Source: Marinobacter sp. SS21
GTDB lineage: Bacteria; Pseudomonadota; Gammaproteobacteria; Pseudomonadales; Oleiphilaceae
NCBI RefSeq assembly: GCF_028369065.1
Contig: NZ_JAQNDA010000016.1
Span: 1 to 64,000 of the forward strand
Direction of reading: 5' to 3'
Length of the DNA: 64,000 nucleotides
Made by a program: the position numbers and the translations under genes. Numbering within the stretch: the first letter of the stretch is position 1; every line of letters begins with the position of its first letter. Below the pieces are notes generated by a model. It was not told where the DNA came from and did no database searches. It was given only the letters and a program-made list of their open reading frames with translations. Shown here piece by piece: positions 46,780 to 56,976 of the stretch.

Positions 46780-47977
46780 ACCGGGTGCGCAGGTAGTTGA
46801 CGATCCGTTCCGCCGCTTCGATGCACTCTTCCAGAGGCGCCACCAGCGCCATGCGGACCCGGTTCTCGCCCGGGTTGTGGCCATCCACGGTACGGGACAG
46901 GTATCGTCCGGGGAGCACATGCACGTTCTGGCGTGCGGACAGCTCCAGTGCGAAGGTCTCGTCATCCACCGGAGTCTTCGGCCATAGATAGAAGCCGGCA
47001 TCCGGGTAGGCTACGTCCATCGCCTGACTGAGGATGGGCACCACGGCTTCGAACTTGGCGCGGTAGGCAGCGCGGTTGGCCTGCACATGGGTTTCGTCCT
47101 GCCAGGCGGCGATGCTGGCCAGCTGGTGCTGGATCGGCATGGCGCAACCATGGTAGGTGCGATAGCGAAGATAGTCCTTGAGGATACGGGCGTCACCGGC
47201 CACGAAGCCCGAACGCAAGCCCGGCAGGTTGCTGCGCTTGGACAGGCTGTGGAACACCACGCAGCGGGCGTAATCGTCCCGGCCGATGGCGGCGCAAGTC
47301 TGCAACAGGCCTTCTGGCGGGTTGGTCTCGTCGGGGTAGAGTTCCGAGTAGCATTCATCCGACGCGATCAGGAAGTCGTGCCGGTCCGCCAGGGTAATCA
47401 CCTTGGCGAGCGTCTCCCGGGGAATGACCGCGCCGCTGGGGTTGCCCGGTGAGCAGAGGAACAGAATCTGGCAGTCGTCCCACACCTGAGCCGGCACCTG
47501 GTCAAAGTCGGGGATAAAGCGGTTACTCTCATCGCAAGGCAGATAGTGAGGTTGCGCCCCGGCCAGCAGCGCCGCGCCTTCGTAAATCTGGTAGAACGGA
47601 TTGGGGCTGACAACGCGGGCGCCCGGTTTGCTCGGATCCACCACCGCTTGCACCAGAGAAAAGATGCCTTCGCGGGTGCCGTTGACGGGTACGACATGGA
47701 GCTCTGCACTCAGACTGCCCGGTGTCAGGCTAAACCGTCGGGTGGCCCATTCGGCGATGACTTGGCGCAGCTCATCCAGCCCTTTGGTGGTGGGGTAGTT
47801 GGCCAGACGCTCCAGATTGTCGGCAATGACCCGCTGAACGAACTCCGGTGCCGGGTGCTTGGGCTCGCCAATGCCCAGCGAGATGGGCGGCAGGTCCGTC
47901 AGCGTCGTGATGTTGGCCTTGAGCTTGGCCAGCTTCTCGAACGGGTAGGGGTGCAGTAGGTCCAGGTTCGGGTTCAT
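46778..47977 (-). CDS. dapC: Succinyldiaminopimelate transaminase
   Basis: A 399-residue class I PLP aminotransferase converting N-succinyl-2-amino-6-ketopimelate to N-succinyl-LL-DAP. It starts MNPNLDLLHPYPFEKLAKLKANI, the usual DapC N-terminus. LSIGEPKHPAP-type, NGTREGIF, LCSPGNPSGAVI and SDECYSELYPDE precede the PLP lysine in FHSLSKRSNLPGLRSGFVAGD. It is grouped with dapD and dapE and completes the three succinylase-branch enzymes. A 20-bp tandem repeat fills the gap to glnD. Confidence 0.95.
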   Translation of the reverse strand: MNPNLDLLHPYPFEKLAKLKANITTLTDLPPISLGIGEPKHPAPEFVQRVIADNLERLANYPTTKGLDELRQVIAEWATRRFSLTPGSLSAELHVVPVNGTREGIFSLVQAVVDPSKPGARVVSPNPFYQIYEGAALLAGAQPHYLPCDESNRFIPDFDQVPAQVWDDCQILFLCSPGNPSGAVIPRETLAKVITLADRHDFLIASDECYSELYPDETNPPEGLLQTCAAIGRDDYARCVVFHSLSKRSNLPGLRSGFVAGDARILKDYLRYRTYHGCAMPIQHQLASIAAWQDETHVQANRAAYRAKFEAVVPILSQAMDVAYPDAGFYLWPKTPVDDETFALELSARQNVHVLPGRYLSRTVDGHNPGENRVRMALVAPLEECIEAAERIVNYLRTR

Positions 47978-47998
47978 TGGGTATTATTCAGCCTTTTC

Positions 47999-48125
47999 GG
48001 GTATCGTCCAATTTTATTGGGTGTTGTCCAGCGTTATTGGGTGTTGTCCAGCGTTATTGGGCGTCGTCCAAGGTTATTGAGTGACGTCCAACGTTATCGA
48101 GTGGCGTCCAACGTTATTGAGTGTT
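47999..48125. repeat. 20-bp degenerate tandem repeat, about 6.5 copies, overlapping the glnD stop
   Basis: Units of 20 bp start at 47999, 48019, 48039, 48059, 48079, 48099 and 48119. On the minus strand the consensus is AACACTCAATAACGTTGGAC. The copy nearest glnD contains its last codons and stop (Asn-Thr-Gln-TAA). Two units (48019 and 48039) are identical and the others differ at a few bases. The repeat fills the dapC-glnD spacer. Confidence 0.92.
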
Positions 48126-50759
48126 GTCTAACATCGTACAGAGATCGTCCTGCAGCTGTTGGCAGACCCCGGGATCGCGAATGGGCTCGCCGTTTTCATC
48201 GGTGACGAAGAACACGTCCTCGACCCGCTCACCAAGCGTGGCGATCTTGGCGTTGGTCAGGCGTACCCGATGTTCCAGCAGCATCTGGCCAATGCGGGCC
48301 AGCAGCCCGGGGCGATCCGGTGTGATGACTTCCATGACCGTGCGTTGATTCACGGTGTCGTTGGAGAAGGTCACCTCGGTCGGGAAGGCAAAGTGCTTGA
48401 GCTGGCGGGGGGTGCGCCGATGGATGATCTCCGGGTAGTCCTCTGGGTCGTCCAGTTCCTCGATCAAGCGTTTACGCACCCGATCCTTGCGGGCGGGATC
48501 GACGCCCAGCGGTTGTCCCTTGTCGTTCAGCACCACGTAGGAACTGATGGAGTAGGGGCCATTGCCGCAGCTGATCCGGGCGTCGGCGATGTTGAGGTTC
48601 AATTGCTCAAGAACGGCGGTGGTGGCGGCAAACAGCGCCATCCGGTCCTTCATGTAAATGGTGATCTGCGAGTAGCCCTCGCTGGGCCCGCCGCGGGTAT
48701 CGCGAATCATCACCAGCGGATCGGGATTGTCGCCGTGGCGGATGATGGCAGCGGTCTGCCTGGCGATGTCCACCGTCGAGTCCTGCAGAAAATACTCCTC
48801 GTCGAGGGTGGACCAGATGCCATCAATTTGCTCATCGGAGAAGTTCTGCGCCTGCAGCATTTCCCGGGCTTCGGTCTGTGTTGCCCGTACCCATTCGCGA
48901 CGATCCACCGGATTTTCCGTGCCCCGGCTCAGGGCGCGTTTGGCCTCGAGGTAAAGCTGGCGCAGCAGTGAGGCGCGCCAGGTATTCCAGAGGTTGGGGT
49001 TGGTGGCGCTGATATCACATACCGTGAGCACGAACAGGTAATCCAGGTGCACCTCGCTGGGCACCGCCCGGGCGAACGCGTGGATGATGTCCGGATCGGA
49101 AATGTCCTTGCGCTGGGCCGTCATCGACATCAGCAGGTGGTTCTCCACCAGCCAGGAAATCAGCTGGCTGTCCCGTTCGCTGAGGTGATGGCGTTGGCAA
49201 AACGCTTCCGCATCCACCGCGCCCAGTTCGGAATGGTCGCCCCCCCGGCCTTTGGCAACGTCGTGATACAGGCCGGCAATGTACAGGACTTCCATTTTCG
49301 GCAGCCGGTGAATCAACCGCGACGCCAGCGGGAACTCGGAGCGAGTCTCGGGGCCGTTGAGCCGGGCCATGTTGCGGATTACCCGCAAGGTGTGGGCGTC
49401 CACGGTATAGATGTGGAACAGGTCGTGCTGCATCTGCCCTATGATCTTGCCGAACTCGGGAAGGTAGCGTCCCAGCACATTGTATTTCTTCATCGCCGAC
49501 AGGGTCCGGTCCAGCCGATGCGGGGTGCGCAGCAACTCCATGAACAGGCTGGTCACCGCAAGGTCGTTGCGGAAGGCGTCGTCAATCAGATGTCGGTGCG
49601 CCCGTAGCGAACGAATGGTGGTGGCGCGGATGCCGGCAATCTCCGGGTGCTGCGCCATTAACACGAAGATCTCCATAATGGCGTAGGGCGCGTAGGCAAA
49701 CACCTGGTTGTTGGTGGCCTCAATATAGCGGTTGCGAATCTGAAAACGGCGGTTGAGCGGCTGGATCGCCTCCTGCCCTTCGCTGTCCAGAATTGCCTCA
49801 TCGTAGTATTGCAAAATGACGTCGGTCAGCTCCGCCAGCGCCAGCACGGTACGGTAATAGGCCTGCATCATGAGCTCGACACCCAGCCGCTTGCCTTCGT
49901 CCTGGTAACCCAGCATCTGGGCCAGGGCTCTTTGGTGATCGAACAGCAAACGGTTTTCGTTGCGGTCGGCAATCAGCTGCAGGCCGTAACGCAGCCGCCA
50001 CAGCAAGGTTTCGCCCTGCTGGAGAATCTGGTGCTCTTCTTGGGTCAGGATGCTGTAACGGGTCAGGTCGGCGATGCAATCGAGACCAAAGTGGCGTTTG
50101 GTGATCCAGCCAATGGTCTGGATGTCTCGCAGCGCGCCGGGCGAGCCCTTGACGTTGGGTTCCAGGTTGTATTCGGTGTCGCCATACTTGGCGTGGCGTT
50201 GTTTTTGCTCGTTGCGCTTGGCGAGGAAATAATCCCGGTCGGTACTGATGTCATCGGAGAAAATGGCTTCGCCAAGGCTGCTGCGGAGTTCGTCGGGCCC
50301 CGCTATGGTTCTGGTTTCCAGCAGGTTGGTGAGAATGGTGACGTCGTCCCGGGCGGCGTCTTTGCATTCGTCCAGACTGCGGACGCTGTGTCCGATGTCG
50401 AGGCGCAGATCCCATAGCAGCGTAATGAAGGCGCCCAGGTCTTCCTGCCAGTCCTCCTGGACTCCGCTGCGGCTCAGAATGAGCAGGTCGATGTCGGAGT
50501 GGGGGTGCAGTTCGCCGCGACCGTAGCCGCCTACGGCCACCAGGGCAATGTCGCTGGACTGGGCAAACGGGTAACGGGACCAGATCAGCTGGAGCACCCG
50601 GTCCACAGTGTGGGCGCGGGCATGTACGAGCTCGCGCACGCCGGCGCCCTGCCGGAAGGCCTCGGCATCGGCATCGTAGCGGGTTCGCAGCAGCTCACGG
50701 GCCGCCAGGACCGGAGACGGTTCCTCGCAAATTCGTGTTTCCAGCTCGGTGATGTCCAC
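48114..50759 (-). CDS. glnD: PII uridylyltransferase / uridylyl-removing enzyme
   Basis: An 881-residue sensor of glutamine that modifies PII proteins. The nucleotidyltransferase domain is near 75-110 (VAVGGYGRGELHPHSDIDLLIL). The HD hydrolase domain lies at about 440-560 (YIAGLYHDVAKGRGGDHSELGA). Two ACT domains end the protein (about 690-780 and 800-881; YMKDRMALFAATTAVLEQLNLN and VITPDRPGLLARIGQMLLEH). Full length. GTG start directly abutting the map stop. Its last codons are the seed of a downstream tandem repeat. Confidence 0.97.
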   Translation of the reverse strand: MDITELETRICEEPSPVLAARELLRTRYDADAEAFRQGAGVRELVHARAHTVDRVLQLIWSRYPFAQSSDIALVAVGGYGRGELHPHSDIDLLILSRSGVQEDWQEDLGAFITLLWDLRLDIGHSVRSLDECKDAARDDVTILTNLLETRTIAGPDELRSSLGEAIFSDDISTDRDYFLAKRNEQKQRHAKYGDTEYNLEPNVKGSPGALRDIQTIGWITKRHFGLDCIADLTRYSILTQEEHQILQQGETLLWRLRYGLQLIADRNENRLLFDHQRALAQMLGYQDEGKRLGVELMMQAYYRTVLALAELTDVILQYYDEAILDSEGQEAIQPLNRRFQIRNRYIEATNNQVFAYAPYAIMEIFVLMAQHPEIAGIRATTIRSLRAHRHLIDDAFRNDLAVTSLFMELLRTPHRLDRTLSAMKKYNVLGRYLPEFGKIIGQMQHDLFHIYTVDAHTLRVIRNMARLNGPETRSEFPLASRLIHRLPKMEVLYIAGLYHDVAKGRGGDHSELGAVDAEAFCQRHHLSERDSQLISWLVENHLLMSMTAQRKDISDPDIIHAFARAVPSEVHLDYLFVLTVCDISATNPNLWNTWRASLLRQLYLEAKRALSRGTENPVDRREWVRATQTEAREMLQAQNFSDEQIDGIWSTLDEEYFLQDSTVDIARQTAAIIRHGDNPDPLVMIRDTRGGPSEGYSQITIYMKDRMALFAATTAVLEQLNLNIADARISCGNGPYSISSYVVLNDKGQPLGVDPARKDRVRKRLIEELDDPEDYPEIIHRRTPRQLKHFAFPTEVTFSNDTVNQRTVMEVITPDRPGLLARIGQMLLEHRVRLTNAKIATLGERVEDVFFVTDENGEPIRDPGVCQQLQDDLCTMLDNTQ

Positions 50760-51530
50760 CTAGAACGACTCTTCCGTACGTTTGGTCAGTACTTCGCAGC
50801 CGTCTGCGGTCACCAGTAGCGTGTGCTCCCATTGGGCCGACAGTTTGTGGTCCTTGGTGACAACGGTCCAGCCGTCCGGGAGCAGCTTGGTGTGGTACTT
50901 GCCTTGATTAATCATCGGTTCGATGGTGAAGGTCATGCCCTCGCGCAGCTCCATGCCGGTGTCGGGCTTGCCGTAATGCATGACCTGGGGTTCCTCATGG
51001 AAGACCTTGCCGATGCCGTGGCCGCAATAGTCGCGCACCACCGAATAGCGGTGCTTCTCGGCGTGCTTTTGAATCACGTGGCCGATATCGCCCAGGCGGG
51101 CGCCGGGTTTGACCAGTTCGATGCCTTTATAGAGGCATTCCTGGGTGATCTGGATCAGCCGCTCGGTGCCCGGCTTGGGTTTGCCGACCACGAACATTTT
51201 GCTGGTGTCACCGTGGTACTGGTCCTTGATGACGGTGACGTCGATGTTGATGATGTCGCCATCCTTGAGAACTTTTTTCTCGGACGGAATGCCATGGCAG
51301 ATCACGTGATTGACCGAGGTGCAGATGGATTTCGGGAAGCCCTTGTAATTCAGTGGCGCCGGAATCGCCTGCTGCACGTTGACAATATAGTCGTGACAAA
51401 CCCGATCAAGCTCCTCGGTGGATACCCCCGGCTTGACGTACTCTCCAATCATCTCAAGGACCTCTGCCGCCAGTTTGCCTGCGACGCGCATCTTCTCGAT
51501 TTCTTCCGGAGTCTTGATCGATACCTGCAT
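50760..51530 (-). CDS. map: Methionine aminopeptidase, type I
   Basis: A 256-residue di-metal enzyme that removes N-terminal Met from new proteins. It starts QVSIKTPEEIEKMRVAGKLAAEVL. Metal ligands are in DIINIDVTVIKDQYHGDTSKMF (two Asp), DYCGHGIGKVFHEEPQVMHYG (His), TFTIEPMINQG (Glu) and SAQWEHTLLVT (Glu). It is divergent from rpsB, the usual arrangement in gammaproteobacteria, and abuts glnD with no gap. Confidence 0.97.
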   Translation of the reverse strand: MQVSIKTPEEIEKMRVAGKLAAEVLEMIGEYVKPGVSTEELDRVCHDYIVNVQQAIPAPLNYKGFPKSICTSVNHVICHGIPSEKKVLKDGDIINIDVTVIKDQYHGDTSKMFVVGKPKPGTERLIQITQECLYKGIELVKPGARLGDIGHVIQKHAEKHRYSVVRDYCGHGIGKVFHEEPQVMHYGKPDTGMELREGMTFTIEPMINQGKYHTKLLPDGWTVVTKDHKLSAQWEHTLLVTADGCEVLTKRTEESF

Positions 51531-51701
51531 TGGGATTCCCGTTGATTTGAGCCAAACGGCTATTTTAGGGGTGCTGGGTCAAAGGGACAAGGCTGGGGGC
51601 GGGCGGATGTCCGACGAATGGCCAGCAGGGAAGAGCGTTGGCGAGGGGGAGGTGGGTGCGGTTGGTGGCGAAATAAATGGCGTCGCCGAGTCATTTTGTG
51701 G

Positions 51702-51843
51702 TATAAACGCGCCCGCTGGAACAAATTCCGGCAAATTCACACACGCGTCGGCACGTTGTCCCAGGGTGCCTGCTTCCTTAAATGGAGCGGGTTGGGGCAA
51801 TCGGACGTGTGGAGGACTAACCCGAAGCTAAAAGGTAAATATC
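51702..51843 (+). promoter_or_regulatory. Probable rpsB promoter and leader
   Basis: The 313-bp gap between map and rpsB has a -10-like TATAAA at 51702-51707; I see no good -35. Transcription from there would give a leader of about 130 nt before the ATG at 51844. In E. coli and relatives, the rpsB leader is a site of autogenous control by S2; structure was not checked here. Confidence 0.4.
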
Positions 51844-52593
51844 ATGGCTCAGGTAAATATGCGTGACCTGCTGAAGGCAGGTGCTCACTTCGGTCACCAG
51901 ACCCGTTACTGGAACCCGAAAATGGGCAAATACATTTTCGGTGCCCGCAACAAGATTCATATCATCAACCTGGAACAGACTGTTCCTGCCATGAACGACG
52001 CCCTGAAGTTCGTTCAGCAGCTGGCAGAGAGCAAGAACAAGGTTCTGTTCGTAGGTACCAAGCGTGCCGCAGCAAAAATCATCAAGGAAGAGGCGGAGCG
52101 CGCCGGTCAGCCGTTCGTCAACCATCGCTGGTTGGGCGGTATGTTGACCAACTACAAGACCATCCGTCAGTCCATTCGTCGTTATCGCGAGCTGGAAACC
52201 CAGAGCAAAGACGGTACCTTCGACAAGCTGACCAAGAAGGAAGCGCTTGAGCGTACCCGCGAGATGGATAAGCTGGAGCGCAGCATCGGCGGTATCAAGG
52301 ACATGGGTGGCCTGCCGGATGCCCTGTTCGTCATCGACGTGGACCACGAGCGGATCGCCATCAAAGAAGCCAACAAGCTGGGCATCCCTGTTATCGGTGT
52401 GGTGGACACCAACAGTGACCCGGACGGCGTTGACTACGTGATTCCTGGTAACGACGATGCCATTCGCGCCATCCAGATCTACGTGAAGGCCATGGCCGAC
52501 ACCTGCCTTGAAGGTGCTCAGGCTGGCCCGGGTGCTGACGAATTCGTTGAAGTCAGCGAAGATGCCGAAGGCGCCGCACCGGCTGCCGAGTAA
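51844..52593 (+). CDS. rpsB: 30S ribosomal protein S2
   Basis: A 249-residue ribosomal protein. It starts [27 protein letters not shown], the universal S2 signature. [40 protein letters not shown] and [37 protein letters not shown] are also fully conserved. It is the first gene of the rpsB-tsf unit. Confidence 0.98.
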   Translation: MAQVNMRDLLKAGAHFGHQTRYWNPKMGKYIFGARNKIHIINLEQTVPAMNDALKFVQQLAESKNKVLFVGTKRAAAKIIKEEAERAGQPFVNHRWLGGMLTNYKTIRQSIRRYRELETQSKDGTFDKLTKKEALERTREMDKLERSIGGIKDMGGLPDALFVIDVDHERIAIKEANKLGIPVIGVVDTNSDPDGVDYVIPGNDDAIRAIQIYVKAMADTCLEGAQAGPGADEFVEVSEDAEGAAPAAE

Positions 52594-52637
52594 GGTTTCG
52601 GGCGTCTTTTGCTGATTGTGTTTCAGCGATCGAATGT

Positions 52638-52674
52638 GGGGGCTGAGGGGTTATTCTCCGGTCCCCCTTTCTTT
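52638..52674 (+). terminator. Attenuator-like hairpin between rpsB and tsf
   Basis: GGGGG at 52638-52642 pairs with CCCCC at 52663-52667, with some inner pairing, followed by TTTCTTT. A partial terminator between rpsB and tsf would fit their different expression levels. A second short ccccc-ttggggg palindrome lies at about 52708-52720. Confidence 0.5.
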
Positions 52675-52755
52675 AAATAGAAACAACCCCATTACATTTG
52701 TACCGACCCCCCTTGGGGGCGGGACTCCAGATTCCTGAAAGTGAGAGGATTGAAC

Positions 52756-53625
52756 ATGGCTGCTATTACCGCTGCAATGGTCAAGGAGCTGCGTGAGCGC
52801 ACCGGTCTTGGCATGATGGAGTGCAAGAAGGCACTGGTAGAAGCTGATGGCAGTGTTGACGCTGCAATCGAAGAACTGCGTAAGTCTTCTGGCCTGAAGG
52901 CTGCCAAGAAAGCCGGTCGTACTGCCGCTGAAGGCGTTTCCCTGATCAAGGTGTCTGACGACAACACCAGCGCTTTCATTCTGGAAGTTAACTGCGAAAC
53001 TGACTTCGTTGCTCGTGATGACAACTTCCTGGTGTTTGCCAACGAGGTTCTCGCGCTGGCCGTAGCTAACGGTGAAACCGACGTTGCCAAGCTGATGGAA
53101 GGCGATCTGGAAGCCAAGCGTGAAGCGCTGGTCCAGAAAATTGGCGAGAACATCACTGTACGTCGCATCGTTAAGGTCGCTGGCCCGGTTGTGGGTGGCT
53201 ATGTCCACAGCAACAACAAGATTGCCTGTGTGGTTGCCATCACCGCCGGTGATTCCGAAGTGGCTCGCGATGTTGCCATGCACGCCGCTGCGGTTAATCC
53301 GCGGGTAGGCAAGCCGGAAGAGATGCCGGCGGAAGAGCTGGAAAAAGAGAAAGAAATCATCAAGGCCCAGCCGGACATGGCAGGCAAGCCTGCTGAAATC
53401 ATCGAGAAGATGATGGGCGGCCGGATCAAGAAGTTCCTCAAGGAAAACAGCCTGGTTGACCAGCCGTTCGTCAAGAACCCGGACCAGACCGTGGGTGAGC
53501 TGATCAAGTCCGCTGGTGGCGAGCTGGTCAGCTTTGTTCGCCTGGAAGTGGGTGAAGGCATCGAAAAAGAAGAAGTGGACTTTGCCGCCGAAGTTGCAGC
53601 CGCAGCTGGCACTGGCAAGGCCTGA
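52756..53625 (+). CDS. tsf: Elongation factor Ts
   Basis: A 289-residue nucleotide exchange factor for EF-Tu. [41 protein letters not shown] is the N-terminal UBA-like domain. [14 protein letters not shown] is the TDFVA motif that contacts EF-Tu. [16 protein letters not shown] is the conserved C-terminal motif. The ATG at 52756 behind GAGAGGA is chosen over an in-frame GTG at 52741. Confidence 0.98.
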   Translation: MAAITAAMVKELRERTGLGMMECKKALVEADGSVDAAIEELRKSSGLKAAKKAGRTAAEGVSLIKVSDDNTSAFILEVNCETDFVARDDNFLVFANEVLALAVANGETDVAKLMEGDLEAKREALVQKIGENITVRRIVKVAGPVVGGYVHSNNKIACVVAITAGDSEVARDVAMHAAAVNPRVGKPEEMPAEELEKEKEIIKAQPDMAGKPAEIIEKMMGGRIKKFLKENSLVDQPFVKNPDQTVGELIKSAGGELVSFVRLEVGEGIEKEEVDFAAEVAAAAGTGKA

Positions 53626-53875
53626 TCCTTCTTTGCGCCCGGCACTGTAATTGGTGTCAGGAGCTCCCAAGTCTGCCACGTTGGTTGGGGTAACCCGGCC
53701 CTCGTGGCGGGCTTGTATCTGAGATACCCCTTTTGGTCAGGATGTGCGTCTTGATCAAGCACTGAGTCGCAAGAGGTATGTCAGATGCAAGCCCGGTTCA
53801 GAGGTCGCGTCGTTTACCTGGCGCGGTACTCCCGTAGCGTCACTTTCCTGCCAGACATCGATATAGGGGATCAGC

Positions 53876-54604
53876 ATGCCAAAGTCGTCGAACACTCAAC
53901 CGAGATACAAGCGCGTTCTGCTCAAGCTCAGCGGCGAAGCCCTGATGGGCGAGCTCGACTTTGGTATTGACCCCAAGGTGCTGGATCGCATGGCGCTGGA
54001 AATCGGCGCACTGATCGGTATAGGTGTTCAGGTTGGCTTGGTGATTGGCGGCGGCAACCTGTTTCGCGGCGCGGCGCTGAATGCCGCCGGCATGGACCGG
54101 GTCACCGGCGATCACATGGGGATGCTGGCGACGGTGATGAACGGTCTGGCGATGCGGGACGCGCTGGAGCGCTCCAATATCCGCACCCGAGTAATGTCCG
54201 CCATCCCCATGAGTGGTATTGTGGAGCATTATGACCGTCGGCGAGCGGTGCGGGATCTCAAGGACGGCGATGTGGTGATCTTCTGTGCCGGCACCGGTAA
54301 TCCGTTCTTCACAACGGATTCGGCGGCTTGCTTGCGGGGCATCGAAATTGAGGCCGATGCGGTACTCAAGGCCACCAAGGTGGATGGCGTGTACTCTGCA
54401 GATCCGGTGCTCGACCCAACCGCAGAGAAATACGACGCCCTGGCCTATGATGATGTATTGGACAAGAAGCTCGGGGTCATGGACCTGACGGCGATTTGTC
54501 TGGCCCGAGACCACGGTATGCCCCTGCGAATTTTTGATATGAACCAACCCGGCGTGCTGACCCGCATTGTGACCGGCGAGCCGGAAGGCACATTGATTGA
54601 GTGA
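53876..54604 (+). CDS. pyrH: UMP kinase
   Basis: A 242-residue amino-acid-kinase-fold enzyme making UDP from [17 protein letters not shown] is the phosphate-binding start. [38 protein letters not shown] and [23 protein letters not shown] are typical of PyrH. AGGGGA precedes the ATG. Its last codons and stop seed a short tandem repeat that fills the gap to frr. Confidence 0.97.
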   Translation: MPKSSNTQPRYKRVLLKLSGEALMGELDFGIDPKVLDRMALEIGALIGIGVQVGLVIGGGNLFRGAALNAAGMDRVTGDHMGMLATVMNGLAMRDALERSNIRTRVMSAIPMSGIVEHYDRRRAVRDLKDGDVVIFCAGTGNPFFTTDSAACLRGIEIEADAVLKATKVDGVYSADPVLDPTAEKYDALAYDDVLDKKLGVMDLTAICLARDHGMPLRIFDMNQPGVLTRIVTGEPEGTLIE

Positions 54605-54674
54605 TATCGGGTTGAGTGATGTCGGGATTGAACAATACCGGGATTGAGTAATGCCGGATCGAACGTTACCCCGG
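54596..54674. repeat. Degenerate 15-17-bp tandem repeat beginning in the last codons of pyrH
   Basis: Five units start at 54596, 54612, 54627, 54643 and 54658, of the form attgagt(a/g)at(a/g)(t/c)cggg. The first contains the final Ile-Glu-stop of pyrH. The region runs toward frr and has no gene. Confidence 0.8.
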
Positions 54675-54717
54675 ATTCCCAACGGATTGTGTAAGTCAAC
54701 GAATTGAGGATGCTGCA

Positions 54718-55275
54718 GTGATTAACGAAATCAAATCCGATGCCGAGCAACGCATGAAAAAGAGCCTGGAAGCTCTGGCCTCCGCGTTTAACAAAATCCG
54801 CACCGGTCGTGCCCATCCGGCCATTCTCGATAGCGTGATGGTGAATTACTATGGCCAGGAAACTCCGCTCAAGCAGGTGGCCAGCGTCAACGTCGAAGAT
54901 AACCGGACGCTGCTGGTGGCGCCGTGGGAAAAGAATCTGGTGCCGAATATTGAAAAGGCCATCATGATGTCCGACCTGGGGTTGAACCCTTCCACCAGCG
55001 GCGACGCCATCCGGGTGCCAATGCCCATGCTGACCGAAGAGACCCGCCGCGAAATGGTCAAGCAGGCGAAAGCCGATGCCGAGCATGGTCGGGTTTCCAT
55101 CCGCAACGCCCGGCGTGATGCCAACTCTGTCGTCAAAGACCTGCTCAAGGAAAAGGAGATCAGCGAGGACGATCAGCGTCGTGCCGAGGATGAGATCCAG
55201 AAGCTCACGGATCGCTACATTGCGGAAGTGGAAAAGATGCTCAAAGCCAAGGAAGAGGACTTGATGGAGGTGTAA
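54718..55275 (+). CDS. frr: Ribosome recycling factor
   Basis: A 185-residue protein that splits post-termination ribosomes with [35 protein letters not shown] starts the three-helix bundle, and [33 protein letters not shown] follows. GTG start with TGAGGA nearby. Normal length and gene order after pyrH. Confidence 0.98.
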   Translation: MINEIKSDAEQRMKKSLEALASAFNKIRTGRAHPAILDSVMVNYYGQETPLKQVASVNVEDNRTLLVAPWEKNLVPNIEKAIMMSDLGLNPSTSGDAIRVPMPMLTEETRREMVKQAKADAEHGRVSIRNARRDANSVVKDLLKEKEISEDDQRRAEDEIQKLTDRYIAEVEKMLKAKEEDLMEV

Positions 55276-55344
55276 GCCTCCATTCACTTTTACCAATGAA
55301 TTACCAGGCAGACCCGGCGGGGCTCTTCCTGGGCAGGGGATAGC

Positions 55345-56127
55345 ATGACGGACAGTGTATCCGCAGAAATTCCGGTCACGGCCGATGCCCGACCCCGGCA
55401 TGTGGCCATTATCATGGATGGCAATAACCGCTGGGCCAAGGCTCATCGGCTGAACGGGGTGGCGGGGCACAAAGCCGGCGTCAAGGCAGTCAAGGCCGTG
55501 GTAGAGACTTGCGCCAGGGAAGGGGTCGAGGTGCTCACCCTGTTTGCGTTCTCCAGCGAAAACTGGCGTCGTCCGGAAGAGGAAGTCTCCGCCCTGATGC
55601 GATTGTTTCTGTTCGCATTGGAGCGAGAAGTCAAAAAACTCCACCGCAACAACATCCGGCTTCGCATTATCGGCGATCGCAGCGCTTTCAGCCCCAAGCT
55701 GCAGGAGCATATGGCCCGGGCGGAGGCGTTAACCCGGGACAACACGCTGATGACTCTGGTGATCGCCGCTAACTACGGTGGTCATTGGGACATCACCCAG
55801 GCGACCCGCAAAGTGGCCGAGGAAGTGCGCGCTGGTCGTCTCGCCCTGTCCGATGTCAACGACACGGTGATCCAACAACACCTGTCCATTGGCGATCTGC
55901 CGATGCCTGACCTGATGATCCGAACCGCCGGTGAACAACGGGTCAGTAATTTCCTGCTGTGGCACCTGGCGTACACGGAGTTCTATTTCTCCGACGTTTA
56001 CTGGCCGGACTTCCTTGAAGACGAAATGCGTAAAGCGCTGTCGGCCTATTCGCAGCGTCAGCGCCGGTTCGGCCAAACAGACGACCAGCTTGCCGCTGCC
56101 CACCCGCTTGAAAATAATGACCTATAA
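55345..56127 (+). CDS. uppS: Undecaprenyl diphosphate synthase
   Basis: A 260-residue cis-prenyltransferase that makes the C55 lipid carrier for peptidoglycan, O-antigen and other glycans, including those encoded upstream in this window. HVAIIMDGNNRWAK carries the catalytic Asp. FAFSSENWRRPEEEVSALM and LMIRTAGEQRVSNFLLWHLAYTEFYFSDVYWPDF are family signatures. It is followed by cdsA after 12 bp. Confidence 0.97.
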   Translation: MTDSVSAEIPVTADARPRHVAIIMDGNNRWAKAHRLNGVAGHKAGVKAVKAVVETCAREGVEVLTLFAFSSENWRRPEEEVSALMRLFLFALEREVKKLHRNNIRLRIIGDRSAFSPKLQEHMARAEALTRDNTLMTLVIAANYGGHWDITQATRKVAEEVRAGRLALSDVNDTVIQQHLSIGDLPMPDLMIRTAGEQRVSNFLLWHLAYTEFYFSDVYWPDFLEDEMRKALSAYSQRQRRFGQTDDQLAAAHPLENNDL

Positions 56128-56139
56128 GCGAATAAGACT

Positions 56140-56976
56140 GTGCTCAAAACCCGCATCATCACCGCTCTGATCCTGGCCCCCATTGCTATTGGCGGCATCT
56201 TTTTTCTGCCGCCGCTGGGTTTTGCCCTGTTTACCGGCGCCATCATCACGCTCGGCGCCTGGGAGTGGGCGAATATGGCGGGCTTGACCCGTCAGTTCGC
56301 GCGCGTGGCCTATGCCGCTGCCGTAGCCCTGGTGCTGTGGTTGGTGTACCAGCCCCATTCGGCGGTGCTGTGGCTAGCAGTCGCGTGGTGGTTTGTCTGT
56401 TTGTTACTGGTCCGCAGCTACCCGTCGGGCAGTGCGACTTGGTCCCCGGTTGCGGTTCGCCTTTTGATGGGGCTGGCAGTGTTGGTGCCGGCCTGGGTCG
56501 GGCTCAATGTGTTGCGCACAGGTAGCTTCCAATTCGGTGCGGTAGACAATAACCTGCTGATTATCCTTTACGTTTTCTGCATTGTCTGGGTCGCCGACAT
56601 TGGTGCCTATTTCGCCGGACGAGCGTTCGGCAAGGCCAAGCTGGCACCGCGAGTCAGTCCGGGTAAGTCCTGGGCGGGGGTGTGGGGCGGTTTGGCCGCT
56701 GTCACCGTGTTCGCCCTGATTGTCAGCTGGCTAGCCAACGCCGGCGTCGAGGACTCCATCCTGTTGGTGTTGGCGAGTCTGGTGACCGGTGCGGTATCGG
56801 TCCTTGGCGACTTGCTGGAAAGCATGCTCAAGCGATTTCGTGGCATCAAGGACAGCAGTCATCTGTTGCCAGGCCACGGCGGTATCATGGATCGAATTGA
56901 CAGTCTGACCGCGGCCATCCCGGTGTTTGCGCTACTGATTTCCCAGCTGGGCTGGCTGACTGCGGGCGCTTGGTAA
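56140..56976 (+). CDS. cdsA: Phosphatidate cytidylyltransferase
   Basis: A 278-residue inner-membrane enzyme making CDP-diacylglycerol for phospholipids. It has about eight hydrophobic segments. The family signature near the C-terminus is [40 protein letters not shown] start at 56140. The stop overlaps the dxr ATG by one base (TAATG). Confidence 0.96.
   Translation: MLKTRIITALILAPIAIGGIFFLPPLGFALFTGAIITLGAWEWANMAGLTRQFARVAYAAAVALVLWLVYQPHSAVLWLAVAWWFVCLLLVRSYPSGSATWSPVAVRLLMGLAVLVPAWVGLNVLRTGSFQFGAVDNNLLIILYVFCIVWVADIGAYFAGRAFGKAKLAPRVSPGKSWAGVWGGLAAVTVFALIVSWLANAGVEDSILLVLASLVTGAVSVLGDLLESMLKRFRGIKDSSHLLPGHGGIMDRIDSLTAAIPVFALLISQLGWLTAGAW

Noticed and set aside
47999..48125. Possible CRISPR array
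   Set aside because: Units are 20 bp in direct contact, without spacers, degenerate, and one overlaps the glnD stop; there are no cas genes.
54445..55710. Minus-strand 421-codon frame across pyrH, frr and uppS
   Set aside because: It runs through three unmistakable core genes on the + strand and has no recognisable domain.
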